Made by a program: the position numbers and the translations under genes | In this document: positions 30,488 through 38,648 of the stretch, piece after piece | Position numbering within the stretch: the first letter of the stretch is position 1 | How the letters are laid out: every line of letters begins with the position of its first letter | From: an uncultured Roseovarius sp. | GTDB taxonomy: Bacteria; Pseudomonadota; Alphaproteobacteria; Rhodobacterales; Rhodobacteraceae | Length of the DNA: 64,000 bases | Direction of reading: 5' to 3' | Assembly: GCA_947496175.1 (NCBI GenBank) | Contig: CANMBU010000003.1 | Span: forward strand, 310,001-374,000 | Notes under the pieces: model-generated | The model's input: only the letters and a program-made list of their open reading frames with translations | What the model was told of the DNA's origin: nothing | The model's database searches: none

Positions 30488-31062
30488 AGGAATTTCAGAA
30501 CATAAAACCCGCCAAAAAGCAGGATGACAAACAGGATTGTCATCAACCCAAGACGGCGTTCGATGAAATCACGGATCGGCGCGCCGAATTTCCACAAAAG
30601 CCAGGCGACCAGGAAAAACCGCAGCCCGCGCGCCAGGATTGACGTGGCGATAAAGGTAAAGAGCGGCATGCCGGTCCACCCGGACATGATGGTAATGACC
30701 TTGTAAGGGAAGGGCGTGACACCCGCCGTCAGCACGGCCCAGAAGCCAAGATCATTGAATTTGTCGCTAAAGGCGTCCATCGCCTCGCCCTTGCCCAGCG
30801 CCTCGAGAATAGGCTGACCAAGCTGTTCATAGGCAAAGGCCCCAATCGCGTAGCCAAGCAAACCACCTAAGACCGAGCTCACCAAGGCAACTCCGGCGAT
30901 CAGCCAGGCGCGCGACGGGCGGGCAATGATCATGGGGATCATCAGGACATCGGGGGGGATGGGAAAGACCGAGCTTTCGACAAAAGACACCACCGCCAGC
31001 ACCCAAAGCGCGCGGGGATGGTCGGCCAGCGAAATGACCCAGTCGTACAGACGTCGCAGCAT
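30484..31062 (-). CDS. YqaA/DedA-like membrane protein
   Basis: A 192-residue membrane protein of the SNARE-associated (VTT/DedA) superfamily. Features are SFVESSVFPIPPDVLMIPMI near residues 25-45, GGLLGYAIGAFAYEQLG and the re-entrant segment AGVTPFPYKVITIMSGWTGMPLFTF. These proteins are thought to act in membrane lipid translocation. It overlaps dsbB by four bases and is probably cotranscribed with it. Confidence 0.87.
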   Translation of the reverse strand: MLRRLYDWVISLADHPRALWVLAVVSFVESSVFPIPPDVLMIPMIIARPSRAWLIAGVALVSSVLGGLLGYAIGAFAYEQLGQPILEALGKGEAMDAFSDKFNDLGFWAVLTAGVTPFPYKVITIMSGWTGMPLFTFIATSILARGLRFFLVAWLLWKFGAPIRDFIERRLGLMTILFVILLFGGFYVLKFL

Positions 31063-31194
31063 GAAACGGCCTCAATGGTGTACCTTTTTGCGAATGACCA
31101 CGCGCTCGGTATCGCGTCAAGGGCAAAGCATTGCATTTTCCCGGTCAGTCCCCTCTGGACGCGCCTGCACGCATTGGCTAGAAGTCATCCGCGT

Positions 31195-31280
31195 GCCCAA
31201 GTGGCGGAATGGTAGACGCAGGGGATTCAAAATCCCCCGCCTTCGCGGGCGTGCCGGTTCGAGTCCGGCCTTGGGTACCA
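31195..31280 (+). tRNA. tRNA-Leu (anticodon CAA)
   Basis: An 86-base tRNA with a long variable arm (CGCCTTCGCGGGCG region), as expected for leucine. The acceptor is GCCCAAG/CTTGGGT with a G-T pair at the end, and CCA is encoded. The anticodon stem-loop is GGGGA-TTCAAAA-TCCCC, anticodon CAA, reading TTG codons. It lies immediately before the gtr-like cluster. Confidence 0.96.
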
Positions 31281-31417
31281 AATCCATTCCCGACAGATGT
31301 ATTCGGACCAACCGTGCTTTGTGTGCGTCATGGCATGGCGCGTTGATCCGCGCCGCTTGATTTGCAGGCATTATTCATGCGTTAGTCGCACAAGAAACAA
31401 AAAAAGAGCAGTCAGGC

Positions 31418-33040
31418 ATGCACCTGAACCACATCCTGTTTGCGGTGGCCGTCGGGCTTTTGGCCCACGCCTTCATCGGATATTTTCCGTACCCCTATGG
31501 CGATGATTTTGCCTATGCACCCCTGGCTGACTATCGCGCTGACCCGACGCTATACCCGCGGGATGATCAACTGCGGCTCTTTGCCAATCACGCCAAAGTC
31601 TACGATTGGCTGCATGCTTTGGGCACAGCGACCTTTGGTGTTGAGCCGGTGTTCCGCATGGCCCTATGGGTGTTGGCCGCTGGCGTTGCAGTCGCATTGT
31701 ATGTCTTTCTGACCGCCCTCGGTGCGCCGCTTTTTGCCTTGCCATTGGTGTTGGGCCTTGGTGTTGTGGTGCGGCTGGATGGACTGGGCCGTGGAGATTT
31801 TGGCGGGCTCATTTCACCCTTCTTTCACCATCACAACGTTGCCCTCGCGTTGGTGCTGGGCGCTATTTCTGCCGCTTGCCTGCGCAAATCTTTGTTTGCA
31901 GGGGTGCTCTTGGGGGTGGCCGTTTTTGCGCAGCCCATGACAGCGTTTCACGGCGCTCTGATTGCCGGGTTTGGCGCTTTTATTAGACAACCAGGCGATG
32001 CGGTCAAAATGGCGCTTGCAGCCATCCTTGTGGCCCTTCCCGCCGCGGTGCCGATTTTGTCATCCCTTTGGGCCGCCCCTGACGCGGCGGTGTCCCTGGA
32101 CATTATAAAAGAGGCTTACCGGTTCCGGGCACCGCACCACTACGATCCAACGTGGCACTCCATCGGTGTGGCGACTGTATATCTGTTGGCCAGTCTTGTG
32201 GGCAGTTTGCAACTGATGCGTTCAGATGCCTCAATCGGCCGGTTTGCTTTGGGCACTATGATCAGTTTCGCCCTTTTGCACATGGTCACAATTTTGATCT
32301 ACAAGTTGAGCCTCTCCGACTGGGTTCCCCTGTTCGTTCTTGATGCCAACCGCTCCACCCCCATTATGTTCGCAATTGCGCCGGCCCTGGCGCTCGTCGG
32401 ACTTTTGCGAACCCCGTGGTCGCCGCTGCACTGGATAAGTGGCGGCCTTTTGGGTGGTGTTATCGCTCTGAACTTCTCTGTCGGAGGCGTGCTTTTCCTC
32501 GTGCTTGGCATCCTCATGTGGCGTTTAGGCGATAACGCGCGGATGAAATCACTTTTGACCATTGGTTTGGTCACAGCTCTTTTGCTTTTGTTCCCGGCCA
32601 AACCGTCTGTCCCGCCTGTTCCTGCAGAAACGCGACAAGCGCTGGAAGAAATACGTGATGTCACACCGCGGGATGCGCTCTTTGTCATCCCGATAAGCTT
32701 GTCTGAATTTCGTTTGATTGCGCAACGCAGCGCCTATGTGGACTTCAAGCTGTTTTCTGTGGCTCAACCCGAACAAGCCGCTTTGACCCGGGAACGCATC
32801 GACCAGATCGTGGATCCTTCACCCGAAAATCGCGATGCAGCGGGGTGGTTGGCCGCGATCCGTTGGAGTGAGGATCAACGTCGCGCGGCGACTTGTACCG
32901 GCATGGTCGACATCCTGCAGCAAACCGGGGCTGACTATTTTTTGCGGCGTGTTGCACAGGATGAAGCCCCGCTAGACTGTGCGCAGCTGTCACGTGTCGT
33001 GCAAAGCAAAACGCTTGTTCTTTATGGGCCGTCGCGCTGA
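31418..33040 (+). CDS. Polytopic membrane protein, probable GT-C-type glycosyltransferase
   Basis: A 540-residue protein with about ten hydrophobic segments and a soluble C-terminal part of about 140 residues. Asp29-Asp30 in PYPYGDDFAY falls in the first outer loop, where GT-C enzymes keep an acidic motif. The segment SEFRLIAQRSAYVDFKLF near residue 430 recalls the DUF6798 family. The neighbours are a GtrA flippase, a methyltransferase and a GtrB-like polyprenyl-phosphate transferase. I infer that it plays the GtrC part, moving a sugar from a lipid carrier to a surface glycan. Its 3' end overlaps gtrA by 19 bases, convergently. Confidence 0.65.
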   Translation: MHLNHILFAVAVGLLAHAFIGYFPYPYGDDFAYAPLADYRADPTLYPRDDQLRLFANHAKVYDWLHALGTATFGVEPVFRMALWVLAAGVAVALYVFLTALGAPLFALPLVLGLGVVVRLDGLGRGDFGGLISPFFHHHNVALALVLGAISAACLRKSLFAGVLLGVAVFAQPMTAFHGALIAGFGAFIRQPGDAVKMALAAILVALPAAVPILSSLWAAPDAAVSLDIIKEAYRFRAPHHYDPTWHSIGVATVYLLASLVGSLQLMRSDASIGRFALGTMISFALLHMVTILIYKLSLSDWVPLFVLDANRSTPIMFAIAPALALVGLLRTPWSPLHWISGGLLGGVIALNFSVGGVLFLVLGILMWRLGDNARMKSLLTIGLVTALLLLFPAKPSVPPVPAETRQALEEIRDVTPRDALFVIPISLSEFRLIAQRSAYVDFKLFSVAQPEQAALTRERIDQIVDPSPENRDAAGWLAAIRWSEDQRRAATCTGMVDILQQTGADYFLRRVAQDEAPLDCAQLSRVVQSKTLVLYGPSR

Positions 33041-33423
33041 GGGTCGGAAAAGACCCAGAGCTTGCAAAGAATAAAGGTTGAGAGCGGCACTGCGACCGCT
33101 ACAACGCCCATTGCCGTAAAAAAGGACAAACCCGCGACGTCGGTGATGGCATAGGTCAAACCACTCGAAACGCAGAGGCCCAGCACAGACACCGACAAAA
33201 AGCGTGTCCCGTGAACCCGATGTTTTAACTCGGTGGAAAAGGTGAAATGGCCATGTCCGAAATAGGAAAAACTGACGGCTGTCAAAAAACCGCTGAGGTT
33301 TGAGAGTTGCGGATCTGCGCTAAAACCTTCTGCCACGATCAAAGCGACCGTAACGTGCAGAAGCGTGGCAAGTGCGCCGATGCCAGCAAATCTCGAAAGT
33401 TGCTTAATCACGGGCGCGCTCAC
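33022..33423 (-). CDS. GtrA family flippase-like membrane protein
   Basis: A 133-residue protein with four membrane helices, the size and layout of GtrA. IKQLSRFAGIGALATLLHVTVALI is the usual N-terminal segment, and NLSGFLTAVSFSYFGHGHFTF is the conserved GtrA loop. GtrA proteins are thought to flip undecaprenyl-phosphate-linked sugars across the inner membrane. Its start overlaps the methyltransferase gene by four bases in the same operon. Confidence 0.88.
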   Translation of the reverse strand: MSAPVIKQLSRFAGIGALATLLHVTVALIVAEGFSADPQLSNLSGFLTAVSFSYFGHGHFTFSTELKHRVHGTRFLSVSVLGLCVSSGLTYAITDVAGLSFFTAMGVVAVAVPLSTFILCKLWVFSDPQRDGP

Positions 33424-34148
33424 TCGGACGACAAGACTGCGCAGAGGGACAAACCGACAGGCATTTTGACGCGACCAACCAAATGCCGTTCTGCGCCGAA
33501 TACAGTGCGCAGGGCGGCGTTGATCAGCGGATTGGGCAGCGTGTCGTCTGCGCGGTCGGACCGCAAGATTGCCTTTGCTGCGCGCCCGGCGACAGCCACC
33601 GGGAAGAGAGCGGTGTTAAAGTAAAACCCATGCTCCATTTTTAACCCAGCGGCGGCGGCGACCTCTGCGAGATGCGATTTCGTGTAACGGCGGAAATGGT
33701 GATGCCGTTCGTCATGACGCGACCAAAGCCAGGGAAAGGCTGGAACGGTCATCACGATACGGCCCTCAGGTGCGAGACGCGACTTGAGGCAGGCCAGAGA
33801 ACCTTCGTCTTTTTCAACATGTTCGAGGACGTCGAACAGCCCGATCAGATCAAAGCGTTCATTTTTGTAGGGAATAGCATCGGGCAGCGCACCTTCGGCA
33901 ATCGCCAAAGAGCTCTTCAGTTCAGCCGTGCGTCTCGCATCGGCATCAAGCTCAAACGCACGAACTTGCCCAAACGCCTCCAGCATTTGAAGATTGCCAC
34001 CCGTGCCGCAGCCGGCTTCGAGAATACGTGCCTCCGTCGGCAGATTCACTAGCCTTGTGATAACTGCATTCAATATCTGACGCCGGGCGGCAAACCACCA
34101 ATGCACGTCTTCTTGTTCTGCCATTCGGTCAAATACAGCGCGATCCAT
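33420..34148 (-). CDS. Class I SAM-dependent methyltransferase
   Basis: A 242-residue methyltransferase. The SAM motif is ILEAGCGTGGNLQML (residues about 42-56), the acidic motif II is AFELDADARR, and FDLIGLFDVLEHVEKDEG is the post-motif typical of methyltransf_11 enzymes. RHDERHHHFRRYTKSHL follows, as in many cell-surface-glycan methyltransferases. It sits between the GtrA- and GtrB-like genes with one-base and four-base overlaps, so it likely modifies the same glycan or carrier. Confidence 0.88.
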   Translation of the reverse strand: MDRAVFDRMAEQEDVHWWFAARRQILNAVITRLVNLPTEARILEAGCGTGGNLQMLEAFGQVRAFELDADARRTAELKSSLAIAEGALPDAIPYKNERFDLIGLFDVLEHVEKDEGSLACLKSRLAPEGRIVMTVPAFPWLWSRHDERHHHFRRYTKSHLAEVAAAAGLKMEHGFYFNTALFPVAVAGRAAKAILRSDRADDTLPNPLINAALRTVFGAERHLVGRVKMPVGLSLCAVLSSE

Positions 34149-35170
34149 TATGATTTCTCCTTTCCGTTATGCACTGAGCGCAGCACATAGAGCGGACGTT
34201 CGCGAACTTCGGAATAAATGCGCCCGATATATTCTCCGAGGATGCCTATCGCGAAAAGGTTCAGCCCGCCAAACAGCAGGATGAGAATGATCGTTGAAGC
34301 ATATCCAGGGACGTCCACACCTATGATCAGCGTTCGCAGCAAGATCGTCGTGGCATACAAAAAGGACATCAGAGCGAGAATGGCACCGGTATACGTCCAA
34401 ATTCTCAGAGGGGCCGTGGTGGAGGAGAAAATTCCATCGAGTGCGAAATTCCATAACCGCCAATAGGACCACGCACTCGTGCCATTCTCGCGTTTTGGTC
34501 GGTCGAACGTTACCTCAGCTGTTTCAAATCCGACCCAGCTGAAAAGTGCCTTGTTAAACCTGACGCGTTCGCCCAATTCGCGCACAACATCGACCACCTG
34601 GCGATCGAGAAGTCGAAAATCCCCGACATCTTGTGGAATTGCGTGCTCTGAAAGCCTGTTGAAGACGCGGTAGAACCCTTGGGCTGTGATACGTTTAAAC
34701 CAAGTATCCTCGGCCCTGCCGCTGCGGCGTGCATTGACCACTTTCGCCCCCTTTTTCCAGTGCTTCAGCATTTCGGGAATAAGTTCGGGCGGGTCTTGCA
34801 GGTCGACATCCATCGGAACGCAGGCATCGCCTTTGGCATGGTCGATCCCGGCGCAAAGCGCGGCTTCCTTGCCGAAGTTGCGTGACAGGTTCACCAGGCA
34901 GAGGCGCGGGTTTTCGAGCATGCGGCTTCGGATTGCGAACTCTGTGGCGTCTCGGCTGCCGTCATTCACGAAGACGATTTCGTAGGTGTAGGTCTTGGCC
35001 AGTGGTGCGAATACGTCGTCAATGCGGGCCAAAAACGGCTCGATGGCTTGTTGTTCGTTAAATACCGGCACAACGAGTGAAACAAGTTTTTGCTTGCCGC
35101 GAGACCCGGTGCGTTTGCCCTGGTTTTGCGCCATGCTTTTATCGGCGACAGCCATCGCTTTGCTTGCCAT
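34148..35170 (-). CDS. Polyprenyl-phosphate glycosyltransferase, GtrB/DPM1-like (GT2)
   Basis: A family-2 glycosyltransferase of 340 residues. VSLVVPVFNEQQAIEPFLARI opens the GT2 fold, FVNDGSRDAT binds the nucleotide, and MDVDLQDPPELIPEML supplies the metal-binding aspartates. Two C-terminal membrane helices (ALMSFLYATTILL and ILILLFGGLNLFAIGILG) anchor it, as in GtrB. It should transfer a sugar from a nucleotide donor to undecaprenyl phosphate. AGAGG lies six bases before the ATG. It is the first gene of the three-gene minus operon. Confidence 0.92.
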   Translation of the reverse strand: MASKAMAVADKSMAQNQGKRTGSRGKQKLVSLVVPVFNEQQAIEPFLARIDDVFAPLAKTYTYEIVFVNDGSRDATEFAIRSRMLENPRLCLVNLSRNFGKEAALCAGIDHAKGDACVPMDVDLQDPPELIPEMLKHWKKGAKVVNARRSGRAEDTWFKRITAQGFYRVFNRLSEHAIPQDVGDFRLLDRQVVDVVRELGERVRFNKALFSWVGFETAEVTFDRPKRENGTSAWSYWRLWNFALDGIFSSTTAPLRIWTYTGAILALMSFLYATTILLRTLIIGVDVPGYASTIILILLFGGLNLFAIGILGEYIGRIYSEVRERPLYVLRSVHNGKEKS

Positions 35171-35940
35171 TTTGCCCTCTTACCGTGCCCAAACCACGTG
35201 TGATGCCTGAACCCTAGACAAAAAGTCAGGCCAAAGTTTGACGATAATGCAGTGTTTGTGGCGCGCTTCGGGGCAGGTGATGTGTTGTCAACGAGTGGCA
35301 TGGAATTACACATGCTCGCACAATCCAAAGAGAAATATGGCCAGATTATGTCTTCTGCCGCCTTGATTCGTGCCTCAGTGCGAATGATTGTTTCCAAATA
35401 AAGAACGCATTGCGGAAAAACAGCCTATTACCGATGAATTCGTGACCAATCAGGCTTATCCGCGCGGCGAGTTTTTCCCGTAAAAGGCGAGATGGCCACT
35501 GTATTTAAAGCCGAAACAGTAAGAGCGCTTCGCGTACTCAATATTGCTGGTCAAATCCCATTTACAGGAAAATATTGAAACCGTTTTTCTGTGTTGTTCT
35601 CAAATTCAGGACAATCTTCATTTCGATTCACATACGTTTTTCGCGCACCACACGCATAGCTTGTTCCCGGACACAAAGAAGACATGTTTCTGCCAGTTTT
35701 CACTTTCGTCAATTCGTCACATTCCTTTAACTAAAAGAAGGCCCGCCTGGGGGTGGTGTCTGCACTTAGCATGAATTTTGCGCCAAATGCCGGTCTGGGG
35801 AGATCGCGACATGGCCAAAATCTGATGTTGCAAGAGGACCTCGAAGTCCCTTCCGCACTCACGGTGTTCAGACAACCGCATCGTCGCTGGGCTTGGTACG
35901 TGTAAGCCGTTCATCCGGACGGTGTGTGTTGGAGATGACG
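35171..35940. other. Long AT-richer intergenic region between gtr cluster and Hint protein
   Basis: These 770 bases carry no gene I can support. Composition is clearly more AT-rich than the flanks, especially 35400-35720. The region should hold divergent promoters for the GtrB-like and Hint genes. A 28-codon frame at 35492-35578 was considered and not called. Confidence 0.5.
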
Positions 35941-37860
35941 ATGCCTGATAACGTCGATGACCCGTTTGCCGCAAACCTCGTCGGGTTGTGGGATTTTCTG
36001 TCTTCTGATCCGGATGCGGACACGGGCCTCGCTGATGGTGTGGCACAAGACGGCGAGTTCGAGGGCGATGCCTTCGCATCGGGGGGCGCGCTTCAGACCG
36101 ATGGTCGTGGAGATTTCTTTGACGTAGACGGAGGCAATGACGCGGCTTTCGATCTGTCTGAAGGCAGCGTCGCCGTGCAGTTTACACAAGATGCACATGT
36201 CGGAACATCTGACGATACACTTGTGAACCGTGGCGAATTCAACGACCGCAACAGTGAAGGTTATTTCGGGATTAACGTATCGCTTGAGGGTGCTGTAAAT
36301 GTACGGCATGTCGATGGCGGCGAAGATGTGAATGTCAGCACGCCGGATGACTTTTTCTCTCCGGGAGATACGGTCAAGGCAACCTACACCTGGTCCGAGA
36401 CCGAAGGCGGTCGGTTTTTTGTTGAAAACCTGACCACCGGCGAAAGCTACTCTCAAGACATCGACACCACTGGTCTGACGATGGACATCGGTGACAATGA
36501 CGACGAATCCTGGACCTTTGCGGCCCGTGAAAAAGACGATGGTCGGTATGATCATTTCTTCAACGGCTCAATTGATTATGTCGCCGTTTACAATACCGAT
36601 ATTCTGGGAGAGCCGGATGGCGTAGTAAGCGGCAATGACGCCGACAATGAGATTGATGTCGACTTTCTTGGTGACCCGCAGGGAGATCGTGTGGACAACG
36701 AGGACGCGATCCTTCCGGGGGCCGCGCCCAATGATGACGTTATTGATGCGCTTGGCGGAGATGACGAAGTTGAGGCGGGCGAAGGTGACGATGTTGTCTT
36801 TGGCGGCTCAGGCGACGACGAAGTTGAGGGCGGTGCTGGCGATGACATCATCTTTGGCGACAGCTCCCTGTCCGGTCCCGCCACCGAAGATGGTGATGAT
36901 GACCTTGAGGGTGGCGCCGGCGATGACCAAATCTTTGGCGAAGGCGGCGACGACGAGATCGAAGGTGGCGACGGCAATGACCTGATTTCCGGTGGTGCCG
37001 GAGACGACGAGCTCTCGGGTGGCGCAGATCGCGACACGTTCATAGACATCACCGCCGGTGATGAAATTGACGGTGGTGAAACCACCACATCCGGCGATCC
37101 CAACGATGATTTTGATACACTTGACCTGACTGGTGCGGCCGAAGCGGAAAACCCGGGCGGCAGTCTTCGCGTGACATTCACCTCTGCGGATCAGGAAGAT
37201 GGTGTCGTTACCTTCTTTGACGCAGATGGCAATGAAACCGGAGAGGCCGAATTCAGCAATATTGAAAATGTTATCCCCTGCTTTACGCCCGGCATGGTGA
37301 TTGCAACACCCAAAGGTGAGCGCCTTGTTGAGGATTTGCAGGTGGGGGACCGTGTGATCACCCGCGATAATGGATTGCAGGAAATTCGCTGGATTGGATG
37401 TCGCGACCTGCAGGCGCAAGAGCTTCGGCAAGCGCCGCATCTGAAGCCGGTTCTCATTCGCGCAGGCGCGTTGGGTCACGGGCTGCCAGAACGCGATATG
37501 CTTGTATCGCCGCAGCATCGCCTGCTTCTTGTCAGTGAAAAATCGTCTCTCTATTTCGAAGAGCGAGAAGTGCTGGCCGCAGCCAAACACCTGACTCATA
37601 AGGCGGGTGTTGATGTGGTTGAGGCGAGCAGCGTGAGCTACGTGCATTTCATGTTTGATCGCCATGAGGTGGTTCTGTCCAACGGCTCCTGGACCGAAAG
37701 TTTCCAGCCAGGTCAACAGGTTCTGGATGGTATGGGTCATGCGCAGCGCAGCGAGATCTTTGATCTGTTCCCGGAGCTTCAGGATCACGACGGCATCGAG
37801 GCCTATCAGGCCGCGCGCAAGTCGCTAAAGCACCACGAGGCGCGGCTATTGGTGGGGTGA
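35941..37860 (+). CDS. Secreted RTX protein with C-terminal Hint domain
   Basis: A 639-residue acidic protein. Residues about 1-220 look like a LamG/concanavalin-type beta-sandwich (ANLVGLWDFLSSDPDAD, NRGEFNDRN, FNGSIDYVAVYNTDI). Residues about 255-370 carry calcium-binding RTX nonapeptides of the GGxGDDxI type. From about residue 447 a Hint domain starts at the nucleophilic cysteine (PCFTPGMVIATPKGERLVEDLQVGD), as in many Rhodobacteraceae type I secretion targets. There is no N-terminal signal peptide, fitting a C-terminal secretion signal. The ATG at 35941 is preferred over 35935 because GGAG sits six bases upstream of it. No T1SS genes are adjacent. Confidence 0.88.
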   Translation: MPDNVDDPFAANLVGLWDFLSSDPDADTGLADGVAQDGEFEGDAFASGGALQTDGRGDFFDVDGGNDAAFDLSEGSVAVQFTQDAHVGTSDDTLVNRGEFNDRNSEGYFGINVSLEGAVNVRHVDGGEDVNVSTPDDFFSPGDTVKATYTWSETEGGRFFVENLTTGESYSQDIDTTGLTMDIGDNDDESWTFAAREKDDGRYDHFFNGSIDYVAVYNTDILGEPDGVVSGNDADNEIDVDFLGDPQGDRVDNEDAILPGAAPNDDVIDALGGDDEVEAGEGDDVVFGGSGDDEVEGGAGDDIIFGDSSLSGPATEDGDDDLEGGAGDDQIFGEGGDDEIEGGDGNDLISGGAGDDELSGGADRDTFIDITAGDEIDGGETTTSGDPNDDFDTLDLTGAAEAENPGGSLRVTFTSADQEDGVVTFFDADGNETGEAEFSNIENVIPCFTPGMVIATPKGERLVEDLQVGDRVITRDNGLQEIRWIGCRDLQAQELRQAPHLKPVLIRAGALGHGLPERDMLVSPQHRLLLVSEKSSLYFEEREVLAAAKHLTHKAGVDVVEASSVSYVHFMFDRHEVVLSNGSWTESFQPGQQVLDGMGHAQRSEIFDLFPELQDHDGIEAYQAARKSLKHHEARLLVG

Positions 37861-37909
37861 CGCTATTTTGAATGCAGCCCGCCGGTCTGCTCTACAAAGA
37901 CCGGCACAA

Positions 37910-37942
37910 TCGAAATCAGAGACTGGGGGGTCTCGATTTCGA
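37910..37942. terminator. Hairpin between convergent genes
   Basis: TCGAAATC-A-GAGAC pairs with GTCTC-GATTTCGA around a six-base loop, with a single bulged A. It lies between the ends of the Hint gene (+) and the MocA-like gene (-). No T-run follows on either strand, so the terminator role is tentative. Confidence 0.45.
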
Positions 37943-37959
37943 GTTTAGCAGTCCCGGCC

Positions 37960-38583
37960 TTACGGCTGGGATTGCTTGCTTTTGGCGGCACGTAACGCGC
38001 GCCAGGCCTCCCAGGCTTCCGGTGTATCAAGATCTGTGACCGCGCGTTTGCCAGGCAAAGGGCAGGGGGTGACCGGCTCATTTGTCAAAAGAGCTTTGGC
38101 GCCTTGATCCCCTGTGAGCCGCGCGAGGGCGCCGAAAAGCCGGGCTGGCAAGACAGTTGGATGGCCCGCCTGGCCTTCGGCTGTTGTGGCGCGAATGACG
38201 GCGTCGGGATGGGCCTGGTGCGTGCCATGCAAGGTTGCGAAATCCTCGGCGCATATATCCGGCAAGTCGGGCAGGGCCACCATCAATGCTGTGGCCCCTT
38301 CTGCCATGGCCCAGTTGGCTCCCATGCGGATCGACGCGCTGAGGCCCTCGTCTGCGTCGGCGATGTTCATCAAGGTTAACAACTCTTCGCGAATGGAATG
38401 CAGGGCGTTAACCCTGTCTTCCGACTGCGCAGGCAGGGTGACCAGCACGGGAACCTCGAGCGTCATCACCACAGAGGTTTGCCGCGCCAGAAGCGGTACG
38501 CCGTCAATCTTTTCCAGCAGCTTGTCCCGCCCGCGCATGCGCGTGGACGCCCCGGCAGCTGGAACTAGACAGACAAGACTCAT
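37960..38583 (-). CDS. MobA/MocA-like nucleotidyltransferase
   Basis: A 207-residue NTP transferase. LVCLVPAAGASTRMRGRDKLLEKIDGVPLLAR is the nucleotide-binding start, VALPDLPDICAEDFATL is the metal-binding PD motif, and GHPTVLPARLFGALARLTGDQGAK is typical of MocA, which makes molybdopterin cytosine dinucleotide. The ATG at 38583 has AAGGG upstream; the longer frame to 38640 is not favoured. No xanthine-dehydrogenase-type genes are adjacent, so the target enzyme is unknown. Confidence 0.82.
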   Translation of the reverse strand: MSLVCLVPAAGASTRMRGRDKLLEKIDGVPLLARQTSVVMTLEVPVLVTLPAQSEDRVNALHSIREELLTLMNIADADEGLSASIRMGANWAMAEGATALMVALPDLPDICAEDFATLHGTHQAHPDAVIRATTAEGQAGHPTVLPARLFGALARLTGDQGAKALLTNEPVTPCPLPGKRAVTDLDTPEAWEAWRALRAAKSKQSQP

Positions 38584-38648
38584 TGGGCACCCTTTGTGAG
38601 TGACATAGCTTAGAGTGACCGATCTAAACCTGACCGGCAAGCCGTGCT

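Noticed and set aside
31195-31280. Duplicated 3' end of tRNA-Leu marking an island boundary
   Set aside because: I saw no second copy of the tRNA 3' end in the gtr cluster or up to the Hint gene.
35492-35578. 28-residue plus-strand frame
   Set aside because: Too short to judge, with a poor ribosome-binding site and no recognisable features.
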